A DNA stretch of 56,857 bases from ChocPot-Mid sp043804925 (GTDB lineage: Bacteria; Bacteroidota; Ignavibacteria; Kapaibacteriales; UBA2268), in NCBI GenBank assembly GCA_043804925.1, contig JAZDIP010000107.1:1-56857 (forward strand), written 5' to 3'. The notes under the pieces are model-generated. The model was not told where the DNA came from. It was given only the letters and a program-made list of their open reading frames with translations, and made no database searches. Shown one piece after another: positions 8,427 through 16,395 of the stretch. Position 1 is the first letter of the stretch; each line of letters starts with the position of its first letter. A program made the translations under genes and the position numbers.

Positions 8427-8666
8427 ATGACAACTTTAACGTTAAGGACAGTGTTGAACGACAACACTTTTAGTTCTCCTGAATTAAGTAATTTCATAGG
8501 GGAAGAAGTAGAAATAGTGGTTAAAAAAATTCGTAAAAAAAGAAAAAAAAGTTTTGACCAGGTAGTTGCCGAAATACAGGAACTTGTTAGAAAACACAAT
8601 CCTGATAACAGAGAATTGAGCACTGAATTAATTCAGGAACGTAGAAGGGAAGCTATGAATGAATAG
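8427..8666 (+). CDS. Antitoxin of a PIN-domain toxin pair
   Basis: This is a 79-residue protein if started at the ATG (MTTLTLRTVL); an in-frame TTG at 8388 would add 13 residues but lacks a good ribosome site. An N-terminal strand region precedes a very basic segment (VVKKIRKKRKKSF) and a C-terminal helical tail (ELSTELIQERRREAMNE) that overlaps the PIN-domain gene by 8 bases. The order, size and overlap fit a VapB-like antitoxin that masks the RNase and binds its own promoter. The family is not recognised with certainty. Confidence 0.65.
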   Translation: MTTLTLRTVLNDNTFSSPELSNFIGEEVEIVVKKIRKKRKKSFDQVVAEIQELVRKHNPDNRELSTELIQERRREAMNE

Positions 8667-9042
8667 ATTAATATTTGATTCTTCTGCTATCATCGCCTTC
8701 GTTAATAATGAAAAGGGTTGGGAAAATGTTTTTAATATTATTTCAGGTGCTTATATAAATGCAATCAATTTAGCTGAAGTTATAGAAAAACTCAAGGAAT
8801 TGGAATTGGGCGTATCTGAAATATTAGAGATCTTTGATCAACTTGATATTAAAATTGTTAAATTTGATAGGGAATTAGCTGTAAAAACTGCAAATCTTAA
8901 GATTATTTCCAAAAAATATGGATTATCATTAGCTGATAGGGCATGTATAGCTACTGGTATATATATGAATATGGGTATTGTAACAGCTGATAGAATCTGG
9001 GCAAAACTTGAATTACCGGTTAAAATAACATTAATAAGGTAA
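8659..9042 (+). CDS. PIN-domain ribonuclease toxin (VapC-like)
   Basis: This 127-residue protein has the PIN fold. The acidic residues expected for metal binding are present: D in IFDSSAIIAF, E in INLAEVIEKL, D in LSLADRACIATG and D in GIVTADRIW. VapC-type toxins cut tRNA or rRNA. It overlaps the antitoxin gene by 8 bases and is followed 3 bases later by a DUF2283 gene, making a three-gene unit. All four acidic positions are intact, so it should be active. Confidence 0.82.
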   Translation: MNRLIFDSSAIIAFVNNEKGWENVFNIISGAYINAINLAEVIEKLKELELGVSEILEIFDQLDIKIVKFDRELAVKTANLKIISKKYGLSLADRACIATGIYMNMGIVTADRIWAKLELPVKITLIR

Positions 9043-9045
9043 TAA

Positions 9046-9258
9046 ATGAAAATCCAATATGATGCTGAAATAGATGCCTTAAGTATTATTTTCACTAAAA
9101 CTACAATAACAACACAACATGTTACTGAAGGTATTGCGGTTGACTACGACAGTGATGGACATATAGCAGCTATCGAAATTCTCGATGCAATCAAGAGATT
9201 TGGCAACCGTCAGATTTTTGATAAAATCGAACTCGAACAATTAAACTTCGCTGGTTGA
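9046..9258 (+). CDS. DUF2283-family small protein
   Basis: This 70-residue protein matches the DUF2283 pattern: IQYDAEIDALSI, then EGIAVDYDSDGHIAAIEILDAIKRF. The family is widespread next to toxin-antitoxin genes but its biochemical role is unknown. It begins 3 bases after the PIN-domain toxin stop and is therefore likely part of that operon. Its stop lies 3 bases from the end of the convergent hicA gene. A 24-base remnant of its 3' end at 5667-5690 shows that it was once part of a duplicated block. Confidence 0.78.
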   Translation: MKIQYDAEIDALSIIFTKTTITTQHVTEGIAVDYDSDGHIAAIEILDAIKRFGNRQIFDKIELEQLNFAG

Positions 9259-9261
9259 TCA

Positions 9262-9450
9262 CTATTTATAAGTTTCAATTCCCAATTGCTTTTTAATCAA
9301 TCTAACAAGGGAATCTTTTATTTCATTATGTCGCGGTACCGGAGACTTTTTGTTATTTACCGAATTAATATATATATCGTGGTTACTTCCATGTCGCAGA
9401 AAATAACATTCATGCTCAGATAACAACTTTATAAGGTCTTTCCTTTTCAA
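9262..9450 (-). CDS. hicA: HicA-family mRNA interferase toxin
   Basis: This 62-residue protein carries the HicA signature: KRKDLIKLLSEHECYFLRHGSNHDIY, then KSPVPRHNEI and LVRLIKKQLGI. The conserved histidine in the HGSNHDIY strand is present, so the RNase should be active. It starts with TTG at 9450, overlapping the hicB stop as TTGA, so it is translated from a coupled, weaker start than its antitoxin. That is useful for keeping the toxin below the antitoxin level. It ends 3 bases from the convergent DUF2283 gene. Confidence 0.82.
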   Translation of the reverse strand: MKRKDLIKLLSEHECYFLRHGSNHDIYINSVNNKKSPVPRHNEIKDSLVRLIKKQLGIETYK

Positions 9451-9653
9451 ACACCAACCTCAATTTCCATGTCCATCTTTTCTGCAATAGTGTTTTCTTC
9501 ATCTTCTTCAATCATAAGCTGATATACTTCATCGATATTTGTTATTAATTCATCGATTGTTTCTCCCTGACTGAAGACACCAGGAATTTCTTTTAGTTTG
9601 CCGACATACCAGCCTTCATCCAACCAATATTCCAAAGTAAAATTTCTTTTCAT
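9447..9653 (-). CDS. hicB: HicB-family antitoxin
   Basis: This 68-residue short-form HicB (FTLEYWLDEGWYVGKLKEIPGVFSQGETIDELITNIDEVYQLMI) lies upstream of hicA in the same operon and is expected to bind and inhibit the toxin. It is a clear paralogue of the protein at 5931-6137, with near-identical core and end (MEIEVGV). No helix-turn-helix or ribbon-helix-helix tail is seen, so autoregulation, if any, must use another part. The flanking DNA upstream of its start (9660-9735) matches the flank of the first copy. Confidence 0.8.
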   Translation of the reverse strand: MKRNFTLEYWLDEGWYVGKLKEIPGVFSQGETIDELITNIDEVYQLMIEEDEENTIAEKMDMEIEVGV

Positions 9654-9737
9654 TTAATCAATCCTTTAAAGTTTTACTTTAAATTAACGATAATTATGGA
9701 TAATTTATTGTTAAAATATATTTTCACTAATAGTTTT

Positions 9738-10943
9738 TCACTCAATTACTACCATCTTTCCTGTTTCTACCAGCTCTCCTGCTTTGAGTTTGATAAAATA
9801 TATTCCTTGAGGTAAATACTTTGTATCAATATTGAAAATATGTTCTCCGGGAGCTTGCTCACCCAAATTAAATTCTTTGACTATACTACCAGTAACATTA
9901 GTAATAACCAAATTAACATTCGAGAAATTATTAATTGTATATTCGATTTTTGTTGTGTTTTGGGAAGGATTTGGGTAAGTAGATATATTGAAATCATCAA
10001 CAACAACATCCTCAATATTTGTAACACCTCCCGTTTTAGTGTGTAAAATTTTTCCACTCGTGGTTACTATCCAAACATTGTTAGAATCCTGACTCCAAAG
10101 TCCGTGATAACCGCTAATTGAATTCAATTTCGTAGATTGCCATTCGTTATTAAAAGCATCTTTATGAAGAATATTACCTTCATAGGAAACGGCCCAACAA
10201 TTATTTTCATCTGTGTATTTTGAGTCTATAACAATCAAATTACTTGTATATACACTTTCCCAACTATCTCCACCGTTGGTAGTTACTGCTATATAACCGA
10301 AACCGCTCATCCATCCGAAAACATTATTCAGAAAATTTATTTTCAATATCCTGTAAGGTATTGGACTGTTTTTAATAGACCAAGTTACTCCTCCATCATT
10401 AGTATGTATAAGTCTCCCGAATTCACCAACCGCCCAACCATTATCTTTGTCATGGAAGTAGACACTCCATAAATGATTTCCGGTAGTTAAATCTAATAGA
10501 GTCCACACTTCTCCTCCATCTGTAGTTTTAATTATTATTCCGTCTTCACCAACAGCCCATCCTTCGGTAATATTCAAAAAGTATATACTCATTATTTGTT
10601 TTTTAGGTTTCAAACTTTGTTTTACCCATTCATCACCTCCATCCGTTGTTTTTAAAACAATTCCACTATCACCAACAGCCCACCCTATATTCTCATTGGC
10701 AAAGAACAGGTTATCAAGCATGAATTCTGTACCTGAATTTTGTTTAATCCAGATTTGCCCCCCATTAGTTGTATGTAGTATCGTTCCACTATCACCTACA
10801 ATCCATCCATTGTTCATATCAACAAATTGAATTTTTACCAAATCAACGTTTGTGCCGGATTCTTGCTCTTCCCAGCCTTCAATGCTGTAGGATAATAAGG
10901 AAGATAAAATAAATGATATAAAAGCAGTAATTATCTTTAACAT
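9738..10943 (-). CDS. T9SS-secreted Ycf48-like beta-propeller protein
   Basis: This 401-residue protein has a signal peptide (KIITAFISFILSSLLSYS), five or so repeats of the Ycf48/BNR kind (IQFVDMNNGWIVGDSGTILHTTNGG; FFANENIGWAVGDSGIVLKTTDGG; YFLNITEGWAVGEDGIIIKTTDGG, each given in part) and a T9SS sorting domain starting TYPNPSQNTTKIEY and ending GIYFIKLKAGELVETGKMVVIE. Export to the cell surface is expected. In photosynthetic bacteria Ycf48 helps assemble photosystem II, but in T9SS organisms such propellers are common surface proteins of unknown role. The tail is nearly the same as that of the 6964-8244 protein. Confidence 0.82.
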   Translation of the reverse strand: MLKIITAFISFILSSLLSYSIEGWEEQESGTNVDLVKIQFVDMNNGWIVGDSGTILHTTNGGQIWIKQNSGTEFMLDNLFFANENIGWAVGDSGIVLKTTDGGDEWVKQSLKPKKQIMSIYFLNITEGWAVGEDGIIIKTTDGGEVWTLLDLTTGNHLWSVYFHDKDNGWAVGEFGRLIHTNDGGVTWSIKNSPIPYRILKINFLNNVFGWMSGFGYIAVTTNGGDSWESVYTSNLIVIDSKYTDENNCWAVSYEGNILHKDAFNNEWQSTKLNSISGYHGLWSQDSNNVWIVTTSGKILHTKTGGVTNIEDVVVDDFNISTYPNPSQNTTKIEYTINNFSNVNLVITNVTGSIVKEFNLGEQAPGEHIFNIDTKYLPQGIYFIKLKAGELVETGKMVVIE

Positions 10944-11021
10944 AATTCCTCCACAAAATTATTTGAGAAAACTATTTTCAAAAATGCTTAAACAAATTCT
11001 TTTTATCCCATCCAATCAGTA

Positions 11022-12494
11022 TTATAATTTTATAAGCCGCTTGACAATTGTTTCATTAGCATCTGTCTTAATAATTAAATAATTGATGCCAACTGATAGT
11101 TTATCCATCAAAATATCAATTTCATGTGAACCGGTTTCATATAACTTATTATTAACCAATTCTTCAATTACTTTCCCATTCAAATCATAAATTCTAATGT
11201 TTAACTTTCTATCTTCAGTAAGTGTAAATGACAGTTTAGTTAATTCCCTATCGGGATTTGGAAATAGATTATCAAATTTTATTGCTCCATTCATCATTCT
11301 ACATAAACCAAATATCGAACCTTCTGAATCCAGTCCTTTACATGCCTCTTCAATATCAAGCACTCCTGATTCGACCAATCTTTTAATCTCAAGCTCTTTT
11401 TTTAAATTTTCTGAATATCGTTCCGGAATTGCAGATAAAAATTCTTCGTTTGGATAAAACCAAAAGATGAAATTTGTACCCAGGTAAATCTCCATTTTTA
11501 CCGGGACTAAATTTTGGAAAAGAGTATTTGTCATAACCTTAGATTTTTGATGTAATTGGAGATATTTTGTTGTATCTTGTTCTTTTTTTGCATTATATAG
11601 ATTTTTGGAAAGATTCCTATTAAAATCGACATATTCTATCATGAATGAATCTTTTGAATTGTCTAATAATAGAGGCTCAGAAGTGTTATACATTGCATGC
11701 CCTTTACCCATTATGTGGTCAGTTGTGGAATATGCTACATATAATGTTTTCTTATATTCATTTAATTTTGTTATAGACGCTACTTCGTTACCATGTCGCC
11801 ATATAGAAGGTCTGAGTGTGGTTTTTTTCAAAAAGAGTAATGGTAAATCAGATGTTTTGAATTTGTTAGCCAAAGAATCGGTTATAGTAACATTATCCTT
11901 ATCGGTAAAAATCTGAAAATACTTTTCATTTGAAACTAAATGCTCAGTATAAACATAAAAAGTAGTATCATCATATCTCGAATTTGGTACTAACTTTTCA
12001 AATTCTTCGTAGCTAAGCTCGAGTATTGTCATTCCTTCAATTTTCCATGGCAAAGATTCGAGTGCCTTATTTTCTTTGCCTGCATTCTTTGTTGTATCTG
12101 AAACTATCTTAAACTCAACTTGCACTTTTTTCGATTTTTCTGTTTCTTTTTCCTCATTGCTGATACGCTTATTCATTTTATCAAAGCGTTCATCAATAGA
12201 TTCGGATTTTGAATCATTAAATTCTCTACTTGGAATTATTTGATTATTTTTTTGAATTTGAGGATTTGCTTTTTCCATCTGGTTTGTTGAATGCTCTATT
12301 CCTGACAGAAATAGTCCTATAAATACAATAAATATGGGTACTGTCATGATTATTATCTTTCTAATTAGTTTAACAAATTTAGGACGATTATCGGGAATAT
12401 TGTTAACAATTCTCCGGATTTCTTCTTCCGATAATAATTCCTTATTAATTTTTAATTTATTAGCATTTTGTAATATTTTATCTATATTTCTCAT
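11022..12494 (-). CDS. Membrane-anchored protein with sorting-like tail, partner of the ECF sigma factor
   Basis: This 490-residue protein starts 2 bases after the ECF sigma gene ends. The N-terminal 40 residues are charged and cytoplasmic, followed by one membrane helix (KIIIMTVPIFIVFIGLFLSG), a glutamate/lysine-rich linker and a large extracytoplasmic domain. It ends in a FlgD/T9SS-like beta domain (NPDRELTKLSFTLTEDRKLNIRIYDLNGKVIEEL). Position and topology suggest an anti-sigma factor. No known zinc anti-sigma motif is seen, and a sorting-type tail on a membrane-tethered protein is unusual. An alternative is a sigma-regulated envelope protein. Confidence 0.6.
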   Translation of the reverse strand: MRNIDKILQNANKLKINKELLSEEEIRRIVNNIPDNRPKFVKLIRKIIIMTVPIFIVFIGLFLSGIEHSTNQMEKANPQIQKNNQIIPSREFNDSKSESIDERFDKMNKRISNEEKETEKSKKVQVEFKIVSDTTKNAGKENKALESLPWKIEGMTILELSYEEFEKLVPNSRYDDTTFYVYTEHLVSNEKYFQIFTDKDNVTITDSLANKFKTSDLPLLFLKKTTLRPSIWRHGNEVASITKLNEYKKTLYVAYSTTDHIMGKGHAMYNTSEPLLLDNSKDSFMIEYVDFNRNLSKNLYNAKKEQDTTKYLQLHQKSKVMTNTLFQNLVPVKMEIYLGTNFIFWFYPNEEFLSAIPERYSENLKKELEIKRLVESGVLDIEEACKGLDSEGSIFGLCRMMNGAIKFDNLFPNPDRELTKLSFTLTEDRKLNIRIYDLNGKVIEELVNNKLYETGSHEIDILMDKLSVGINYLIIKTDANETIVKRLIKL

Positions 12495-12496
12495 TT

Positions 12497-12985
12497 TTAA
12501 TCAACCAAAAATTCTTTCAATTTCTTTTTCGCCCTGAAAACAATTACTTTTATATTTGATTCACTAATTTTTAGAATATCAGATATTTCTTTGTATTTCA
12601 AACCCATTAGTTCAGCAAAAATCAGAACATCTCTTTCTTTCTTGCTTAGCTTATCAATAGAAAAATAAAGCAAACTGATATCATGCAAATCATCTGCATT
12701 GAAACCTTGGTAATGGGATAATAACTCATTTTCATCAAATGAATCAAAATTCGAATTTCGTCTCTTATTTTTATAAAAAGTCCTATAACAAATCGTGAAC
12801 AAGAAACTTTTAAATGAGCTTGTTCTTTTCAATTTCTCAAAAGCATCATACCCTAAAACAATAACCTCACTCACTAATTCTTTTGCCGAATCTCTGTTGC
12901 GGGTTAAGAATAGAGCAAATTTCTCCAGTTCGAACTTTATGCTAAGCAATTGCTCAAAATATTCATCTTTTTTTTCCATCACCAT
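12497..12985 (-). CDS. ECF-type RNA polymerase sigma factor
   Basis: This 162-residue protein has the two-domain ECF layout. The region 2 stretch includes SFKSFLFTICYRTFYKNKRRN, and region 4 is IDKLSKKERDVLIFAELMGLKYKEISDILKISESNIKVIVFRAKKKLKEFL, a clear sigma-70 region 4 helix-turn-helix. It directs RNA polymerase to stress or envelope promoters. It is immediately upstream of, and very probably co-transcribed with, the membrane protein gene that may be its anti-sigma factor. Translation could start at either the first or the third codon (both ATG). Confidence 0.85.
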   Translation of the reverse strand: MVMEKKDEYFEQLLSIKFELEKFALFLTRNRDSAKELVSEVIVLGYDAFEKLKRTSSFKSFLFTICYRTFYKNKRRNSNFDSFDENELLSHYQGFNADDLHDISLLYFSIDKLSKKERDVLIFAELMGLKYKEISDILKISESNIKVIVFRAKKKLKEFLVD

Positions 12986-13034
12986 ACGTATTTATGTATA
13001 AGTGTAATTAGAAAAGGAAAAGGTTACAAAACTT

Positions 13035-13427
13035 CTAATCTTTTTCCTCCACCAAAAAGCAACTCTCCCTCTTCCCAAACCATTTATACCTGTTTCTTGA
13101 AATGAAATAATAGACGAAATCCCTTATTGGTTTTGGAATGATGAACATCAGGTATGCAAAGAATTTGTAGTAGCCCCCGAACCTGATTAGAATTTTTAAT
13201 ATTGCAGTCGAGCCGAGATATACCTTTTCTTTATCACATAAGATAATTGATTTATCTTTGATTTCAGTTAAATGGAATTTGGTAAGGATTAAATTCACTG
13301 ATGCAAATTCTGAAGGCAAGAAATTGAAAATTTTCTTCTTGTCCTCTTTAATAACAAATTGAACTGTGGAACTGCAAAGATTGCAGTATCCGTCAAATAT
13401 AATCAGTGGATTTTTGTTTTCATTCAT
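13035..13427 (-). CDS. DUF393 (DCC-family) thiol-disulfide oxidoreductase-like protein
   Basis: This protein of about 130 residues has the DCC-family N-terminal motif LIIFDGYCNLCSSTVQFVIKEDKK (partial) with the CxxC pair, then NFLPSEFA and a C-terminal ...RDFVYYFISRNRYKWFG. The family is thioredoxin-fold-like and thought to act in thiol redox reactions. Start choice: the ATG at 13427 (MNENKNPL) is only 8 codons into the longer frame and still overlaps the end of the upstream GH13 gene by 8 bases, which suggests coupled translation. Confidence 0.78.
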   Translation of the reverse strand: MNENKNPLIIFDGYCNLCSSTVQFVIKEDKKKIFNFLPSEFASVNLILTKFHLTEIKDKSIILCDKEKVYLGSTAILKILIRFGGYYKFFAYLMFIIPKPIRDFVYYFISRNRYKWFGKRESCFLVEEKD

Positions 13428-15345
13428 CTGCGAATAATTCTCCAAATACAAATTCTAATGGTTTGAGATTATAAATCACCCATCCGTTTGCAGTGAATAT
13501 AATCTTTTCGGAAAAATAATCTTTTAATTTCCTGTACTTTTCTTTGACTTTTAAGCTGAAAAACAATTCACAATCTCTGCTCATATTCCCGATAAAAAGA
13601 TACTCTTTACCTGAAAATTTCCTTGTGAAAGAAATGATATTCTCATTCGATGTTTCAATGTATTTTGTAGTTCTCGAGTCAAAATTGGAATCCGGTTCAA
13701 TAATCCTTTTTCTTAAATCAACAACTTCTTTGATATATTTTGAAAATTCAATTTCAGACTCCCAGTTCAAAGACCCAACCGAAAACAATGGTAATTGTGA
13801 TGCAGGATATTGCTCTATTTCCTCAGGTTCAAAGCACAATCCTGTGTTAGTCGGTTCTTTTGTACCAAGTTCAAATCCGTTTAATATAAATGGAACAGAC
13901 GGCATGAAATTTACCAATACCCATGTGAATTTTGAGAATTGTATTTCTCCATTCCTCGCTGCTGTTCTATGTGTATTGTGGGTTTCAGCAGTACCGAAAA
14001 ATGGAATAGGTGAACCTGTCTCAGACAGCATTTTTATTAATGAATGAACTTTATATGGTAAATGTAAGTCAAACGGTAAATAACCGAGAGTGGCATTGTA
14101 GCCGTCTTTCACAGACTTTTTTGTTAATTCAAAATTTTCCTCCCAAAACACGAAATTAGGATTTTCTTTTCTGGCTGTTTCTACTAAAGTTGAACGTAAC
14201 TCATGAGGCAAAGCGTGTCCCATGTCTACCATAACACCGTCAATATTGAAGTTTTGCTGATAGTATGGAATGATATTGCAAATATTATCCCACAAGGAAC
14301 GGACCCTATATTGGTTTTGTTCAAGTTTTTGCTCGTACATCCGTACAGTATTGTATGCAATGTAATTGAAATTCGGATGGCCGTATAACCGCAGGTATGT
14401 AACGTCAGACCATGCAGGTTGCACATCGTCGGGGGGCCAATCGGCAAAAGCACCCGGGATTCTGCAGGTTTTCTTTTCAAGTTCACCCATAACTCCGATT
14501 ATCCTTTCCTCAACCCTCGCAACTTTTTTAGGAACATCTGTAAACATTTTCCTGTATTCAGTATTTGGGACAGGTAGTTTGATTAAATCATTGCTAAGCA
14601 CTTTTTCCTTGATTTCCTTTAAGTCCTTTTCAGAAAATATGGGCGAACCATACTTTTTTTCATCTGATGAACCCGGCTCCCTGTCCTTAATTTTTTCTTT
14701 TATCCAGTAGAACCATTCGGGATGCTCCAAAGCCAAATCGCTGTCCTTGCTTGCTGTCCTGAAAACAAACTCCAATACAATCTTCATACCAAGCATATGA
14801 GCCGCTTCGACAAATGCATTAAACTGTGTTTCGATATCCAATCCGAGAATCGGTTCTGATAAATTCTCATCAAGCTTATAAGGATTTCTGATAGCATAAG
14901 GAGACCCAAGATTTCCTTTTCTACCGTTAATCCCAATTGAAGTTACGGGTAACAAATAAATTGTATTAATTCCCAAAGACTGTAAATATGGCAAAATTGC
15001 AATTGATTTTAAGAAAGTACCTGTTTCACGAAATGTTTTTTCATCAGATATAATGTCAACTTTTTGATTGTTATCATGGTCGTAGGCAGTTGTATATCTG
15101 ACAAACATGTTATAAATAATAGAATGTTTGGTCCAATCACTATTGGGAAATGTGATACAATTTGTTTTGGAAATGGCATGCACTTTTTTGATGTTATCAA
15201 TGAAGAATTTATAAGGATTGACTTTTTGTTTTTCAAGGATTGCACCTTCACAAAGCCATAGAGCCGGAATGAAATAATCTTTGCGGTACTTATCCTGACG
15301 CAGACTTCGCAGCTTCTCTTCAACAACAGTTAATGCATTGTTCAT
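13420..15345 (-). CDS. GH13-family glucan enzyme (maltosyltransferase-like)
   Basis: This 641-residue alpha-amylase superfamily protein has a TIM-barrel with the GH13 landmarks: a catalytic aspartate in FNIDGVMVDMGHAL, an acid/base glutamate in VFWEENFE and a late AETHNTHRTAAR segment standing for the usual NHD/HD motif. An early LGINTIYLLPVTSIG strand and LGMKIVLEFVFRTA are also typical. The unusual central motifs and length recall bacterial maltosyltransferases (such as the Thermotoga enzyme) and GlgE-like proteins more than secreted amylases. No signal peptide is present, so it is cytoplasmic. Likely role: remodelling of glycogen or maltodextrin. The exact reaction is not provable here. 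Confidence 0.75.
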   Translation of the reverse strand: MNNALTVVEEKLRSLRQDKYRKDYFIPALWLCEGAILEKQKVNPYKFFIDNIKKVHAISKTNCITFPNSDWTKHSIIYNMFVRYTTAYDHDNNQKVDIISDEKTFRETGTFLKSIAILPYLQSLGINTIYLLPVTSIGINGRKGNLGSPYAIRNPYKLDENLSEPILGLDIETQFNAFVEAAHMLGMKIVLEFVFRTASKDSDLALEHPEWFYWIKEKIKDREPGSSDEKKYGSPIFSEKDLKEIKEKVLSNDLIKLPVPNTEYRKMFTDVPKKVARVEERIIGVMGELEKKTCRIPGAFADWPPDDVQPAWSDVTYLRLYGHPNFNYIAYNTVRMYEQKLEQNQYRVRSLWDNICNIIPYYQQNFNIDGVMVDMGHALPHELRSTLVETARKENPNFVFWEENFELTKKSVKDGYNATLGYLPFDLHLPYKVHSLIKMLSETGSPIPFFGTAETHNTHRTAARNGEIQFSKFTWVLVNFMPSVPFILNGFELGTKEPTNTGLCFEPEEIEQYPASQLPLFSVGSLNWESEIEFSKYIKEVVDLRKRIIEPDSNFDSRTTKYIETSNENIISFTRKFSGKEYLFIGNMSRDCELFFSLKVKEKYRKLKDYFSEKIIFTANGWVIYNLKPLEFVFGELFADE

Positions 15346-15560
15346 AAATGTCCCATAACAAAAATTGAACTTTTCAACCTTAATAATAATTAATATACAT
15401 TTATTTTTTTAAAAGAACAATAAATAAACCGAAAAAATCTTACAATACAGAAATTAATAAACAACATAATTTTAGTTAATATTAAAATTTTATTTTAGAA
15501 TACTAAAAAAAATGATTAACTTGCAAATTATTATGTTTTATATGATTGTAAAGAAAAATT

Positions 15561-16214
15561 ATGCTAAGTCAATCTGTACAGGATTACGTTAAAACTATAT
15601 ATAAGCTACAAGCGGATGGCTTGGTTTCAACGACCGATATTTCCCGGGAAATGAAAGTATCTGGTGCTTCGGTTACGGGAATGATTAAACGCCTGGCAGA
15701 GATGAAGCTTGTTCATTATAGTTCGTATAAAGGTGTTAAATTAACCGAAGCAGGAGATAAAATTGCCCTCGAAATTATCAGGCACCATCGTTTACTTGAA
15801 TTATATTTAAGGGAAGAATTAGGATTTTCACTCGATAAAGTTCATGACGAAGCTTGCCGTCTGGAACATTTTATCTCTGAAGAATTTGCAGAAAAAATTA
15901 CCGATATTATGGGTGACCCAAAATTTGACCCCCATGGACATCCTATTCCTACAAAGGACGGGAAACTTCCATTTTATGAAGAACTTATGCTAACAGAAGC
16001 AAACGAAAATACTCGTGTTATGATTAGACGCCTTGGTGATTCCGACCCAAAACTATTAGAGTATCTGGAAAAATCGGGATTGTTGCCCGGAGTGATTTTA
16101 AAAGTTGTCGAAAAAGCACCTTTCAACGGACCTATTACTATTATCTTGAACGGCAAAGAAAAAATCATTGGGCATGAAGTAGCAAAAAATCTTTTCGTGG
16201 AAGTCAAAGATTAA
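15561..16214 (+). CDS. DtxR/MntR-family metal-dependent transcriptional regulator
   Basis: This 217-residue protein has an N-terminal winged helix (VSTTDISREMKVSGASVTGMIKRLAEMKLVHYSSYKGVKLTEAG, partial), a metal-sensing dimerisation domain (IIRHHRLLELYLREELGF, EACRLEHFISEEFAEKI, GDPKFDPHGHPIPTKDG) and a C-terminal SH3/FeoA-like domain (GVILKVVEKAPFNGPITIIL). Such proteins repress iron or manganese uptake genes when metal-loaded. The ATG at 15561 is the only good start. It is divergent from the GH13 gene across 215 AT-rich bases. Its metal cannot be assigned without comparison to characterised members. Confidence 0.85.
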   Translation: MLSQSVQDYVKTIYKLQADGLVSTTDISREMKVSGASVTGMIKRLAEMKLVHYSSYKGVKLTEAGDKIALEIIRHHRLLELYLREELGFSLDKVHDEACRLEHFISEEFAEKITDIMGDPKFDPHGHPIPTKDGKLPFYEELMLTEANENTRVMIRRLGDSDPKLLEYLEKSGLLPGVILKVVEKAPFNGPITIILNGKEKIIGHEVAKNLFVEVKD

Positions 16215-16245
16215 TTAAAGAAAATCGTCAAAGCTATTTGAAAAG

Positions 16246-16317
16246 CCAACATAGCTCAGGTGGTAGAGCAATTCACTCGTAATGAATAGGTCGGCAGTTC
16301 GAGTCTGCCTGTTGGCT
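16246..16317 (+). tRNA. tRNA-Thr (anticodon CGU)
   Basis: A full cloverleaf is present: acceptor arm GCCAACA pairs perfectly with TGTTGGC, the D stem is GCTC/GAGC, the anticodon stem is ATTCA/TGAAT with loop CTCGTAA (anticodon CGT at 16278-16280), and the T arm is GGCAG-TTCGAGT-CTGCC. CCA is not encoded. The integrase gene follows within 80 bases, so the 3' half of this tRNA is the probable attachment site of the element to the right. Confidence 0.95.
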
Positions 16318-16331
16318 CTGATTGAAATAAA

Positions 16332-16367
16332 AAGACTTAGAAATTATTTTCCAAGTCTTATTTTTTT
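16332..16367 (+). terminator. Intrinsic terminator after tRNA-Thr
   Basis: A 7-bp stem AAGACTT/AAGTCTT with a 14-base loop is followed by A and seven T. A-rich sequence on the other side lets it also end transcription from the minus-strand integrase gene. Confidence 0.75.
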
Positions 16368-16371
16368 GTCC

Positions 16372-16392
16372 GCTACGATTTGGCTACGATTT
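16372..16392. repeat. Direct repeat GCTACGATTT x2, candidate integrase arm sites
   Basis: Two exact copies of GCTACGATTT are spaced 11 bases start to start, lying between the tRNA-Thr terminator and the integrase stop codon. One-turn spacing next to an att site suggests arm-type binding sites for the integrase. No function is proven. Confidence 0.45.
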
Positions 16393-16395
16393 ATT

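Noticed and set aside
13544..14710. Plus-strand open frames opposite the GH13 gene
   Set aside because: They are antisense to a long conserved enzyme gene and read as hydrophobic serine-rich strings typical of reverse-complement coding sequence.
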